DNA of 64,000 nucleotides from Brachynemurus nebulosus (GCA_035578155.1 JAPWDM010000001.1:167869498-167933497), one strand, 5' to 3'. Counted from the stretch's first letter, positions 48,156 to 59,605 are shown. Program-made: numbers and translations. The notes: a model not told the origin generated them from the letters alone.

Positions 48156-49094
48156 TCAGTTTTTTAACGACATTTACTTAATATGAAATGAGTTTTTCCG
48201 ACAAGTTCGTCTACCATGTAATTCAGATACATATCGACACTTCCTTAAGCATTAGGCAATTGTTTAAAAGCAACTCTTTAACTTTATATAGACCAAACTC
48301 TTGATAAATTGTTTCTAATTAAGAATCAATCAAAACTTCACTCTTCCAATAATGTTTACCCGAAAAACGTATAAAATAATTAAATCAGTTCACCTGTTAG
48401 ATATTCTTAGCTTAAAGTATCCACCTGTAACAGTTACACATATCTTAATTTTATCGTAAATGAAAATAAATTGAACTAAATAAATATTTTATTACGGCGA
48501 AGTACTAGAAACGACGAGAGTACAGCACAGCACCTGTAGAGATTGTTGAAACTTTTCTTTCAATTCTTTCGACTTCTTCAATCTTCTTATAACTTACTAT
48601 ATACATATATACGGGTTCATCTCTATATAGTGCTAGAGACTAGATTACTTCATAAAGAATGAGTTCGTACAGTGAGTGACTGGGGACGCTGGTGGTGGTG
48701 GTTCGGTTCATCGAAATGTTGCAGAGAAACAATCGTCACGGTAACTGAAACTGGAGACCAGCACGACGTATCTTTTGCGGTAAAATTAGATACGTACGTA
48801 GTCTGCGTATTGTATTCGTTGTGGATGAAAGAAGAGGATGAAGAAATATAATGATATTGAAATAATTTATTTCCTTACTTGGTTTTGTTTTCTTGGTTCG
48901 TACGTAGAAAATGTAGATTAGGAATTTTGTATTTTTTTTTAACGTGCAGAATTTTATATGGCATTTCTACTTTGAAAATTTTTGATTACTTTCATATGTA
49001 AAATGGTTTTGTCTGCAACGACAGTACAACAATAAAAATGTTGCATTTATGACGACTGACACTAGTAATACACCTGTGTTTTTAGCGGAGTTGG
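48156..49094. other. Gene-free stretch
   Basis: No gene recognised. Confidence 0.45.
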
Positions 49095-49274
49095 TTAACG
49101 CCTTTAGGACTAATGACGAGCTCAGCTCGTCATACTAATTTCTAGAAAAAATTCAACTGAAGAGTATGCATTGTCTTATATCGGTAACTGGAGGATGTAG
49201 AGTAAAGAGCGGTCATATTGTAAATAAATTAAGCAAAACCTACCAAACTTGCAATTATAGAGATATTCAATTTT

Positions 49275-50394
49275 GGGTGCATACTAGTTCGCTCCCGCGG
49301 TCAAATTTTAATCTCATCTTGAAAAAGGGTCGTGGGTTAGTTCGCTCCCGGGATGTATACTAGTTCGCTCCCGCGGTCAAATTTTAATCTTATCTTGAAA
49401 AAGGGTAGGACAGGTACAATTTATTACCTAAATGACAATTAAATAACTTAACAATTAAAATTTTATTTGTTTAAAATTCGAATTTTTAAAAGAGTTCAAT
49501 ATTACTGTTAATAATGGGCATTTAGTGTGTTGTGTTGTATTTACCTTAGTTCAAATTTTATTTGTTTTTGATGCACTAATTTGTTTTGATGATCTAAAGA
49601 TGATTTAATCAATCAAAAACTCAAAAACTAGAAAATTTGAAAAATAAACTTTTTTTTCACCATATTCAAAAATAGTAATATTTATAATTGTGTGTGCTTC
49701 AAATTTTGTAAGTTTTTAAGTGCAAAGAAGCTAAAATTCGATATGGAAGTGTGCGAAATGATAAGTGAAAAAGGCAAACCCATGTTAATTGTAAATAATT
49801 ATAAATATAATTTTCACAAAATGCTCTCGGGGGATGTGAATTCTTTATTTTACAGTTACCATCCAAATATATTTCAATTTATTGAAAATTTGAAAAATAT
49901 TCAAACTGATACATATATTAAAATTCGCAGTAGTCATCAACAGAAAAAAGTGTATCGCAAGGCAGTTAATTTGCGTAAGGAATTTGTAGAAGGGAAAATT
50001 TCGTTACTGAAACAAAATCTAATAAGTAGATTTGACTTTGTAAAATGTATGTCATGTAAATTTACACCAAATTTATAATGTATTTAATATTAAATTATAA
50101 AACATAAATAAAAACATTCTCATTTTTTTTTATAATGTATTTAATATTACATATTATATTTTTTACAATGTATTTAATAGTAAATTTATAACGTATTTAA
50201 TATTAAATTATAAAACAAAAATAAAAATATTCTCATTTTGCTGTTCAATTTGTGTACATAGTTGCGGGAGCGAACTAGTATACTACCCTTCAGGGTTTTC
50301 TGACCGCGGGAGCGAACTAGTATATGGTCACGGGAGCGAACTAGTATACGACCCTTCAGGGTTTTTTGACCGCGGGAGCGAACTAGTGTGCGCC
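49275..50394 (+). mobile_element. Mutator-like (MULE) deletion derivative
   Basis: The ends GGGTGCATACTAGTTCGC and, as complement, GGCGCACACTAGTTCGC are followed on both sides by TCCCGCGGTCAAA. Further sub-terminal copies of CTAGTTCGCTCCCG lie at 49339, 49358 and, inverted, at 50263, 50305 and 50331. The flanks TTCAATTTT (49266-49274) and GTCAATTTT (50395-50403) match at 8 of 9, as expected for the 9-bp MULE target duplication. The 1.12-kb element holds one small ORF derived from the transposase. Confidence 0.8.
49743..50078 (+). CDS. FLYWCH/MULE transposase fusion fragment
   Basis: A 111-residue frame from ATG at 49743 (MEVCEMISEKGKP); the frame is open 17 codons further up, but without an upstream ATG. 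Residues 8-30, SEKGKPMLIVNNYKYNFHK, match the opening strands of a FLYWCH zinc finger, the DNA-binding head of many insect MULE transposases. It then jumps to YHPNIFQFIENLKNIQTDTY and KKVYRKAVNLRKEF, the pattern of the C-terminal tail of the same proteins (HPN.W.FI..L...Q). The rest of the FLYWCH finger and the whole catalytic MULE domain are missing, yet the frame is intact. The product would have no transposase activity. Whether it is translated is unknown. The motif match is by memory of the family, so a profile search is the test. Confidence 0.65.
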   Translation: MEVCEMISEKGKPMLIVNNYKYNFHKMLSGDVNSLFYSYHPNIFQFIENLKNIQTDTYIKIRSSHQQKKVYRKAVNLRKEFVEGKISLLKQNLISRFDFVKCMSCKFTPNL

Positions 50395-50452
50395 GTCAAT
50401 TTTTTATCTAAAATATTGGAATATACGGCGCGGCGGTACTAAAAGAGTTAAT

Positions 50453-51116
50453 TTACTTGGGGTAAATTACACAGTTTTTTACATGTAAAAAACTTTATAA
50501 TTTACTCATACTTGTTTTGATAAAAAAATTGTAAAAAATGTGAAAAGCTAAATTTTTTAAATTTAATAGATGTAAGTGTTACTGATGGTATTCCATATTT
50601 GCTATTGAAGTATTTGCTATATTTGCAAAGTAAAACTTAATAATTAAGTAATTTGAAAATTAAAAATATAAATGGGTACAAACGGGAGAAAGAAGGGATA
50701 GTTTTGATACAATAGTTTAATATTAAAAAAATTTTTATTTAGTCAGTTAAATTTTATTAAAGGCATCAATCATCTTTATCATCACCATCATCAGTGATTT
50801 TATTGTTATTGTATTATAATTTAAAGGGAGATAAACATGTAATAGTTTTTTTGGTCTGTCAAAACTCAATTTGTTAATTTGGAAATTTAAAGCTTTAGAG
50901 TCAGTTGTGGATGGCATAAGCTTCGTATTTCGCATAGTTTCGGAGTAAAAAATTTTTTACTCAAACACTGATAACTGATAATTATTTATTAGAGCTAATT
51001 TAGTTTTATTACGGAATTTAGTTCGCTGTTCACTTATCGTTCAGCTAAACTGAAACTTTAAGCACTCGATTTCTTTGGTTAGTATGACCAAAATCCAAAT
51101 GTAAATTAAAAATCGC
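50453..51116. other. Gene-free AT-rich stretch
   Basis: The segment 50560-50640 (TGGTATTCCATATTTG) resembles the flank of the hairpin at 52987. No gene. Confidence 0.45.
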
Positions 51117-51238
51117 AAAGTGATTGAAAAAATTATCCGGATCGGCCGGGAATCGAATCGGGCTAAGACACCTGGCTAGTTACTGGGAGATCCTGGGTTC
51201 GATTCCCGGCCGATCCTGATAATTTTTTCGATCACTTT
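51117..51238. repeat. tRNA-like palindrome
   Basis: AAAGTGATTGAAAAAATTAT, then CCGGATCGGCCGGGAATCGA, is mirrored on the right by TTCGATTCCCGGCCGATCC and ATAATTTTTTCGATCACTTT. Each arm therefore contains the T-arm and acceptor end of a tRNA, with GGTTCGATTCC as B-box. On the + strand, 51139-51216 can be read as a cloverleaf-like fold: acceptor GGATCGG with CCGATCC, an anticodon stem CCTGG with CTGGG around loop CTAGTTA, and a T-stem CTGGG/CCCGG. The D-arm is replaced by the inverted T-arm, so it is not a normal tRNA. It abuts the TTAA element at 51250. Confidence 0.65.
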
Positions 51239-51249
51239 ATGATGTTTAA

Positions 51250-51676
51250 CTCTTTGCACTCAAGCAAAAAAAAAGTGAATTGTAAATAGGCTGGTAAGAC
51301 ATGTAGCACATGACAACGACCGACGTTCTTTTTTTGACGGATTCTTTTGACGTTCTAACCTTGTTTCCCCAAAGTTGAATACTAAATGCGCTAAGCACGT
51401 CCCCAATGCTGTTTTTATTAGTTTTTAATTTTAAAAAGAATAATTCAACGTGATTTTGTATTATTTTATTTACAATTTTTCTAATAAATGAATGTGTTTG
51501 CAGTTATTAAATAAAATATTCATGTAATGTGAAGTATGAGCAGTCGTTACAGTTCAACATTCAGTGTGTCATGTGGTACATGTCTTATGATCCAACAGAC
51601 AAAACACCTTTAAATATGGTAGAGTTAATGGACAAACTACCTTGTCATGCCCTACATGTCTTATAAGCGCAAAGGG
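51250..51676. mobile_element. TTAA-flanked MITE with CTCTTTGC ends
   Basis: TTAA at 51246-51249 and 51677-51680. Ends CTCTTTGCACTC and, as complement, CCCTTTGCGCTT are inverted, followed by TAAGACATGTAG-like blocks (51296 and 51655) in opposite orientation. 427 bp, non-coding; piggyBac-like by target site. Confidence 0.7.
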
Positions 51677-51680
51677 TTAA

Positions 51681-52986
51681 TTTTAATTCTAAAGTTTGTT
51701 TTGAAAAAAATGTCTACTTATAATAATAGGAATATCTTTAAACAAAACCTCTGAAATATTAGACCGATCAAACTATTTTAGTTACAAAATACCATTTTAA
51801 GTAATAAATATGTAATATTTATTACTAATATTAATATTACAATCTCATCTAATGTGTTATTAAATAATTAAATTTATATTAAAAATAAATTATACATTTT
51901 AATTACAAAAAAATATAAATATAAATAATTTTGATAAAATTATGATGACATGAACCCATATACAACACGCATCGTGGCCAAGACCAGCCAGGCACCAACA
52001 TATCCCTATATTTAAATGTTAATTTTCGTATCTACTAATCGTAAAGAAACAAGTTGAAAGCCATAACTTGTTGGATAGATTATTATCCAGAGTATAATTA
52101 GTAACATCAGAGTACCAACCAACACATATACCAGTTTTAGCAATATGTAGCTAGCTGGTACAGTACCAAACAGTACTATTGTATGGTTTTAGCTATGTAG
52201 CGTGCAATGTTACAATTTCAAACTTCAGTTACTGCGCTTCACCGTGCCCGTTATTCGTTGAGGCTTTGTTTAATTACTGCAGCAGCTGTACAAATATATA
52301 TGTGTTATATTACTACTTAACTCCATATATTTATCTAGGTATACAGAATGTTCCACGATAAATGTGTCAAGAATGCAACATGCACCATTTTTTTTAATCT
52401 TGCCTCACTTAAGAATATAATGGTGGGAGTGTTGTGAAATATCAGAAGCGCTGTTCAGGAACTCATTTGGTTTTTTTAATGAAATGGCATAAATTTTCGC
52501 TACGTTCGAATAAGATTTCTCTTTTTGTATACTTGTTTGTCCGATCGTAAACTATTCAATTTTCGTGCCCGGACACGACAAAAATGTGGACGAAAGCACC
52601 GACCAAGCCAATCAGTTTTTAGAGAGTTTAAGTAAATTACGGTAAAAAATGTTATTTGGACAAATTGAAAGAACAGCGCATGCGCTGATATACGGGAAAT
52701 TTAAATCGTACATCATAGTTTCATCACACATCGTACATCAAGAAATTGTTTTGTTGATTGTAATTAAAACATATCATTTAAATTTTAATTTTACATTTTA
52801 AAAGTCTTTTTAAGGTGACTAACGCGTTAGGGATTAACTAACTACTAAATCCCAAAAATTTACCAGTGGAATATACATATATTGGCAGTATTAAGAAAAA
52901 AATTACAGATTAATTTTTAATGGAAATTTAAAATTAAAAAAAAAAAAATATTAATAGATTTGAGCGTTACTTTATGGTATTCCATA
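51681..52986. other. Gene-free AT-rich stretch
   Basis: No gene or clear repeat. Confidence 0.45.
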
Positions 52987-53112
52987 TTTGTAAATAATAA
53001 ACAAATATTTTACTTCGCAAAAATACCACTTTTATTTTGAAACAATATTGTCACAGTTTCAAAATAAAAGTGGTATTTTTGTGAAGTAAAATATTTGTTT
53101 ATTATTTACAAA
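52987..53112. repeat. 57-bp-stem hairpin, nearly perfect
   Basis: The arm 52987-53043 (TTTGTAAATAATAAACAAAT onward) is complementary to 53056-53112 with a single mismatch (CGC against GTG) and a 12-base loop. The left flank resembles 50570-50620, so it belongs to a repeat family. Either strand, if transcribed, would give a long hairpin RNA. Confidence 0.85.
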
Positions 53113-54309
53113 AAAAAAAAAATTACTAAGCTATTTCATCATTATTATTATTTAATTTAGGAAAATTGATTAAAAAGTAATTTTTTTTTAGTTAGTAGTC
53201 ACGTGATCAGAAACAGACTATATCGTCACATTCTCTTATTATTTAGCCGGTTACGCTACTCCAATCAACACAAAGAGAATGTGACGTAACTGTCAGCTAT
53301 TGAACGATTTCGCGCAAATTTTGAAAAAAATATTAGTTTTTCCAAATTTTCAGTATTATTTTTAGAAATGGAAAATATAATGCAGACATAATGCATAAAT
53401 AATAAATATGCAAATTTTAAAATAATTTCTCAAAACCCAAATACTTCATTACTGTACGAAATTAAAAATAAAATTGTAAAATTTTTGTTTTCAAAATGTT
53501 TTAACATTTACTTTTTTTTAATTTAAAAAAAAAAAAAAAATATCGCTTAAATATTTGGATGTTTAACTAATACTTTTTAAATTAAATTACAAAAATACTG
53601 TATATCAAAACCTGATCTTTTTTTTTTAAAAATGTTCCTACAGAGTTAAAATTTTGTCTTGAGCAGAAAGGATTTATTTCTTTGAGTGTTGATTTTCGCT
53701 ACGAATTTCCCCATTAGCTGGAATTAATTTCTAAAATTTTTTATCTCATAAATCCTATAAAAAAAAATGAGACCTGTGAAGCCCCCAGTTCTATGTTTAT
53801 TTAACCAATAAAATTCATATCCATATTCACATATCCAAAAATCATTCCTTAATCTTTAAAATGCTCTAATACACCAACCTTAATTATACAATTTAACTGT
53901 TTTTTTTTTTCAATTTTTTCTTTAAAATTTCAAGTTGATTTCTTCCGTAACATTCTGTACAAATACATTACAACAATACTTATATGTATAGTAAAATATA
54001 TAAATGTTGCCGGATAATAAATTACAACTAATTTTAACATAATCTTCAAACTTCGCCATTGTTCCCGTTCGCAACATTCACCGATTGCCGCCTGTGCCCG
54101 TGCGTGGTTACATACTGAACGGCCTGTGCCGTTTACGTATGTGTATTATAAATGACTTTCTATGTCGAATTTCATATTATTCACATAGCGAACTACGAGG
54201 AACGGAAATGGTGATATGTTACTATATACAAGTGTACATAAGTACGTATATGACGTATATTATGTGTAGTAAAATGTAAAATTCATGGACTATAGAATTA
54301 CTCTTTTTA
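53113..54309. other. Gene-free stretch with a short inverted pair
   Basis: GTCACATTCTCTT at 53225 and AAGAGAATGTGAC at 53273 form a 13-bp inverted pair with a 35-base spacer. No gene recognised. Confidence 0.45.
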
Positions 54310-54429
54310 GCGAATTTCGAAAACTCGAAATTCAGCTATTACAATAGGTGTCATGACGCAATCTGAGTCCGGGACTATGGCAGAAATCTGTTTTGAGGTC
54401 CCTAGAATACGAAAATGATATTCACTAAA

Positions 54430-54431
<2 letters not shown>

Positions 54432-54497
<66 letters not shown>
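54432..54497. repeat. (TA)n microsatellite in copy A
   Basis: About 66 bp. The mirror position in copy B holds (TACA)n. Confidence 0.95.
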
Positions 54498-54501
<4 letters not shown>

Positions 54502-55214
54502 GTGTTCCCACGATAACTCTCGAACGAAACGTCTAACGCTTATGAAATTTTGTGTGCGGACTGGATTCTGAATTGGCTTGGCTAAGTTCGTTAGCCAGAC
54601 ACGTCGGATGCCCAGAAGTAGGTTTTCTGGCCATTTTTTATCATTCGATCCTATCATAAGGCAGTTCAATTTTTACATCGTTGAAAAGGAAAAAAAAATT
54701 ATGAAGAAAATATTCTTATAATTTTCTTTCTATTTTAAGTATTTTTCGAGAAAATGTAAATTTTCACTTTTATTCTTTCTTTGTTAGTCTAATAAGTAAT
54801 TTATATTTATATCTCAGTTCTTTATTAAGTATAAAAATATTTCACTTTTTTATTAAAGAATTTTGTGAGAACAAGTGAAAACTATTCACATATATGTGAT
54901 ATAACACACATACATGTATAGAGTTTTGTTTCTCATTTATTGCATTATAATTAGCATGGTTCTATCCCATGTTAAAAAATGTAAATTAAACAGATTTTCT
55001 AAGCTAATGTAATGAAGAATTTTTTTTTTTTTTTATTGAATTTTTAAGTAAACAAGAAATTGAAGATTATGTTATGATATAAATATTAAATATGAAACAA
55101 AACAAAATATGTGTACAATGTACATATGTATGTACGGAAAAATATTTTGAATTGATTTTGAAAATTTTTCCACTAATAATTAATAATGTTAAAAAATTAA
55201 ACCATTTCAAATGG

Positions 55215-56679
55215 ATTTAAGGTATTTTATGTGAGGTCAAGGTTTTCGGGACCTAAAAAGGCCAGAAATTAATTAACCAATCGATTTTAAAAATTTTTTC
55301 ACAGTTAGTAAGTTAAAGTATTTGAATTAATTAATTAAATGATGTCCGCAAGAAGCGTACGGACTGCCATAAGTTATATGAGATCCTTAGAACCCTTTTC
55401 TTACTGTTAGAGTACTAGACTTATATGAGTTTCGCCAGGATTTACTGATCCCATAATTGTAAAAAATAAACTAAACGACCAATTTTAAAAATTTCTTCAC
55501 TGTTACAGAGCTAAACTATTTTAGATAGATTTAGAATACATTATGTAAGGTCCGCCAGGGTCCACAGGACCCAAAAGTGTCAAAAATAAACTAACTGACC
55601 GATTTTGAAAATTTTTCCACTGTTACAGAGCTAAACTATTTTAGATAAATATCGATTACGTTATGTAAGGTCCGCCTCGGTCCATAGGACCCAAAAGTGT
55701 CAAAAATAAACTGCCTGATCGATTTTGAAAATTTTTTCACTGTTACAGAGCTAAACTGTTTTAGATAAATATAGATTCCGTTATGTAAGGTCTGCCAGAG
55801 TCCATAGGATCCAGAAGTGTCAAAAATAAACTAACTGACCGATTTTGAAAATTTTTTCACTGTTACAGAGCTAAACTATTTTAGATAAATATAAATTACG
55901 TTATGTAAGGTCCACCAAGGTCCAAAGAACCCAAAAGTGTCAAAAATAAACTAACTGACCGATTTTGAAAATTTTTTCACTGTTACAGAGCTAAACTATT
56001 TTAGATAAATATAGATTACGTTATGTAAGGTCTGCCAGGGTCCATGGGATCCAAAAGTGTCAAAAATAAACTAACCGACCGATTTTGAAAATTTTTTCAC
56101 TGTTATAGAGCTAAACTATTTTAGATAAATATAGATTACGTTATGTAAGGTCTGCCAGGGTCCATGGGTCCAAAAGTGTCAAAAATAAACTAACCGACCG
56201 ATTTTGAAAATTTTTTCACTGTTGGGGAACTAACTATTTTAGATAGACATACATTACGTTATTTAGGGTCCGCCAGGGTCCATGGGACCCAAAAGTGGTA
56301 AAAATAAACTAACCGACCGATTTTGAAAATTTTTTCACTCTTACAGAGCTAAACTATTTTAGATAAATATAGATTACGTTATGTAAAGTCTGCCAGGGTC
56401 CATCGGATCCAAAAGCGTCAAAAATAAACTAGCCGACCGATTTTGAAAATTTTTTCACTGTTGGGGAGCTAAGCTATTTTAGATACATATAGATTACGTT
56501 ATGTAAGGTCTGAAGTGTCAGTAGGACCTAAAAGTGTCAAAAATAAAATAACTGACCGATTTTGAAACCTTTTTAGTATTACCAAGGTAAACTATTTTAG
56601 ATAGGTACAGGTTGTGTTATCTGAGATCCACAACTGTCCTGCGGATGCAAATGCGGCGTAGAATGCTACACAACGGGTT

Positions 56680-56741
<62 letters not shown>

Positions 56742-57040
56742 CATAAATTCCGCCTAGAATATACGGTCGAGCTGATTTTTTAATGAGGTCCACCGGGATC
56801 TTGCAGATCCGAAAACGCCAGTAATAAGCTATCGAACCGATGCTAAAAAATTTCTCACTGCTAGAGAACTAAATTATTTTAGATGGATACAACTATGCTG
56901 CACAAAATTCGTTCGGGTTCTTGGGTCCCCAAAAATACCAAAACTAATTACCCAACCGATTTTAAAAATTCTTTTACTCTTAGAAAGCTAAACTATTTTA
57001 AATAGGTACAGGTCTTAGATGAGATCCGCCAGTGCCCAAG
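55215..57040 (+). repeat. Tandem array of about 120-bp units
   Basis: About ten well-kept units between 55430 and 56640, with period 120 (some 119-122), each holding GTCAAAAATAAACTAACTGA, CCGATTTTGAAAATTTTTTC, ACTGTTACAGAGCTAAACTA and TTACGTTATGTAAGGTC. Diverged units flank them at both sides (55215-55430 and 56755-57040). The most similar units are in the middle and differ by few bases, which suggests recent unequal exchange. A (TA)n tract interrupts the right flank. Confidence 0.92.
56684..56739. repeat. (TA)n microsatellite
   Basis: About 56 bp, between the main array and its diverged right-hand units. Confidence 0.95.
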
Positions 57041-57090
57041 ATTTGGAAATTCGCTATGTTATGCAGATGCTGCGACAGGGGTATTTATTT

Positions 57091-57794
57091 TTATGTTTTA
57101 AATATATTCGCCTATGACTAAATGAATGGAATTTATATGAAGAGAATATTTACCTTTTCAAATATTTTACATATAGGCAATACATTTGACATAAATGTTA
57201 TAACTAATGCCTACAGAGTTTAATAAAATTAATATTTGTTTTTAGAAAGGTATAATAAAAAAAAATTTGAATATTAAAGTAACTTAATTTAATTAATTTG
57301 TGCAGAAAGGATACAGAAAGGGTATTCTATTTGAGTTTTTATGTTTTTAAAGAATGAACAGGGCTTTATGCTTGATAATTAAATTTGCTGGGCTATAAAA
57401 AATCTTGTTTGCTTACATATACACCTGAAGTTGAAAAGAATGTAAAATTTTAAAAATATATAATTTTATTTTTGTCATTATTTCTGTGTTTGTTGTTCGT
57501 AAGCGAAACATTTCAAAAAAGCACCTAACTCAAATTTTTTTAATATAGAAATTTCAAAGAAAGTTTTATAAAATTTAATATAAATGATCTACAAGAAATC
57601 GGATAATTAATTAGACGATTTCTAAAAATTTTTACTTTTTAAAATTCGTTTAACCCATTTTTAAAAAAATCTATTCCCACTAATGCCCTTCATAAAATTA
57701 ATTTTGAAAAGAAATTTGTAAAGTAGCTGTAAAGCAGCAACATTTTGTGGATTAGCTTAAAAATCACACGATTTCCATCTAGCTAGATTTTCAA
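57091..57794. other. Gene-free AT-rich stretch
   Basis: Nothing recognisable. Confidence 0.45.
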
Positions 57795-58315
57795 ATACTC
57801 CTGTCGCAACATCCTGCATAACATAAGGAATTTCTGTTTACAAAAATTAGGTTTTCTCGTAAACTATACTTGATATAGAATAATTGTTCGAAAACCTCTT
57901 TTATGTGATTTTTTCTTCTTTCCATTGGTGTAAAAAATATCACAAAAAATTTTGAATTTGCAAAAATTTCGACTAAAAACTTATTTTTTTCACGAAAAAT
58001 GCTTAAAAAAATTATGTGTCGGGCATCGGACGTGTCTGACTGAAGAACTCATCCAAATTTTTTGGATTTCAAACGTTTTCACCGAATTTTGTAAAAATAG
58101 AATGTTTTGTTCGAGAGTTATCGCGCGGACACGTAAATACATATATACATACATACATACATACATATACATATATATTATGTACCTATATAAATTTTAG
58201 TGAATTTCACTTTCAGCTTCTATATGAACCTCAAAACAAATTTCTATCATAGGTCTGGGCTCAAGTCGCGTCATGACAATGGCTGTTAATAGCTGAATTT
58301 TCAGTTCGAAAATTC
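57795..58315 (-). mobile_element. Interspersed repeat family, copy B (inverted)
   Basis: Minus-strand reading gives the order of copies A and C: GAATTTTCGAACTGAAAATT, CAGCTATTAACAGCCATTGT, ATGACGCGACTTGAGCCC, CGATAACTCTCGAAC, GACACGTCCGATGCCCGACA, ending GTTATGCAGGATGTTGCGAC. Frames through it are repeat-derived and not genes. Confidence 0.65.
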
Positions 58316-58670
58316 TCTTAAAAATATATAGAACTACTTATTTGCAAAATTTAAATCATATAGTCACAAGAGATTTCTAATTTTAATGTTTCTCTGCTTT
58401 ATTTGAAACGTTTTCTGTCGGTTTATATGTCAGAACCATCTGGATGCATCTTTTGTGTAAAATGAAAAAAGAATTTTGAAGATTAGACAGAAAAACTGAA
58501 ATCAGTCTGACATTTGGATACGTAACTTGATAGACACGCTACATGTTAAAAGTTGACGGGCGAATAAAATTTGATATCAACAAAAATACGAATACAAGGT
58601 GAACAGCATATGTGTAACATCTTCTACGAAAACAAATAACTTTTTGAAAAAATTTTATAGTTTTTTTTAG

Positions 58671-59130
58671 TGAATTTCCAGAATGGAATTCAGCTATTAC
58701 AGCCACTGTCATAACGCGACCTGAGGCCGGGATCATGGCAGAAATTTCTTTTGAGGGCCCTAGAAACCGAAAATAATATTCGCTAAAATTTTCCGCACGA
58801 TAACTCTCGAAAGAAAGGTCCTATTTTTAGGAAATTTGGTGAAAATATTGCAAGTCCCAAACCGTTAGACGAGTTCGTTGACCAGGCACGTCCGATGCCC
58901 GGAACATGGTTTTTTTTGGCGATTTTCGTGAAAAAAATTAGTTTTTTGCCAAAATTTCCACTTATTCAAAAATGTTTGCAAAATTTTTTTACACCATTTA
59001 AAAGAAGAGAAAAAATTACATAAAAAAGTCTTTAAACTATTCTTCTAGGTCAACTAGTTTCCGAGAAAAACTAATTTTTAAAAATGGAAATTCGCTATGT
59101 TATGTAGAATGCTGCGACACGGGTATTTTT
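58671..59130 (+). mobile_element. Interspersed repeat family, copy C
   Basis: Begins TGAATTTCCAGAATGGAATT then CAGCTATTACAGCCACTGTC, continues with GACCTGAGGCCGGGATCATG, CGCACGATAACTCTCGAAAG and CAGGCACGTCCGATGCCCGG, and ends AATTCGCTATGTTATGTAGA then ATGCTGCGACACGGGTA. It is the compact form of copy A, without the array. Confidence 0.65.
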
Positions 59131-59605
59131 TTTAACATTTTTTTACTTTTTTCTTTGTTTTCAAAAATATTAAATTGTAAATTAATACCTATTTTTGGAT
59201 TTCAGTTTCAAGTTTAACATCAAAAAGACGAATTTGATTATTTAATGTATCTCCTTTTTACGTAAAAAATACGTACATAGGAATTACATAATCAGAAATA
59301 ACAATATATGTTAATTTTAATCCTTTGTCCGATCAAATCAAACAGAACGTACCATTCTTTTTTCTTTTTGACATAACTAGAAAAAAATTTTACAAATTCC
59401 TCTACTTATAGCATTTTCATAATAGTAATATTATACACCAAAGATCTAAAATGTGTCTTTTAATCCCAAATATGAATTTTTTTCCAAAGGGTCTGTGACG
59501 ACCCGAAAGCTACAATTCACACGAGGGATTAAAATAAAACACCATAGTTCATATTTTTTGTAATTCCAGATAATTTAAAATTATAAAAATTAAGGAGAAA
59601 GTTAT
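59131..59605. other. Gene-free AT-rich stretch
   Basis: Nothing recognisable. Confidence 0.45.

Larger units (their letters stand above)
49099..50448. mobile_element. TTAA-flanked MITE split by a MULE
   Basis: TTAA at 49095-49098 and 50449-50452. Ends CGCCTTTAGGAC and, as complement, CTCTTTTAGTAC are imperfect inverted repeats. A short palindrome GACGAGCTCAGCTCGTC lies at 49114-49130. Without the inserted MULE the element is only about 220 bp. Confidence 0.65.
54310..57090 (+). mobile_element. Interspersed repeat family, copy A (expanded by tandem array)
   Basis: The left end GCGAATTTCGAAAACTCGAA then ATTCAGCTATTAC contains a small palindrome; shared blocks follow (GTCATGACGCAATCTGAGTC, GGCAGAAATCTGTTTTGAGG, CACGATAACTCTCGAACGAA, GACACGTCGGATGCCC). 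The right end is AAATTCGCTATGTTATGCAG then ATGCTGCGACA. Copies B and C (57795-58315 inverted, 58671-59130) have the same ends with short interiors, so copy A has gained the tandem array. Class not assigned. Confidence 0.7.

Noticed and set aside
51139..51216. Functional tRNA gene with an AGT-like anticodon
   Set aside because: The D-arm is absent and replaced by an inverted T-arm; the A-box is not recognisable. Reported as a tRNA-like palindrome instead.
53225..53285. 13-bp inverted pair as a regulatory site or terminator
   Set aside because: No gene lies nearby and short inverted pairs are common in repeat-rich DNA; noted only as part of a gene-free stretch.
54307..54669. 120-residue minus-strand frame
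   Set aside because: Falls in copy A of the same repeat and runs through a (TA)n tract.
55215..57040. CRISPR-like array
   Set aside because: Units of 120 bp are contiguous with no unique spacers, and the setting is eukaryotic.
57952..58200. 82-residue frame and its minus-strand partner
   Set aside because: They lie within copy B of an interspersed repeat and have no motif; part is translation of (TACA)n.
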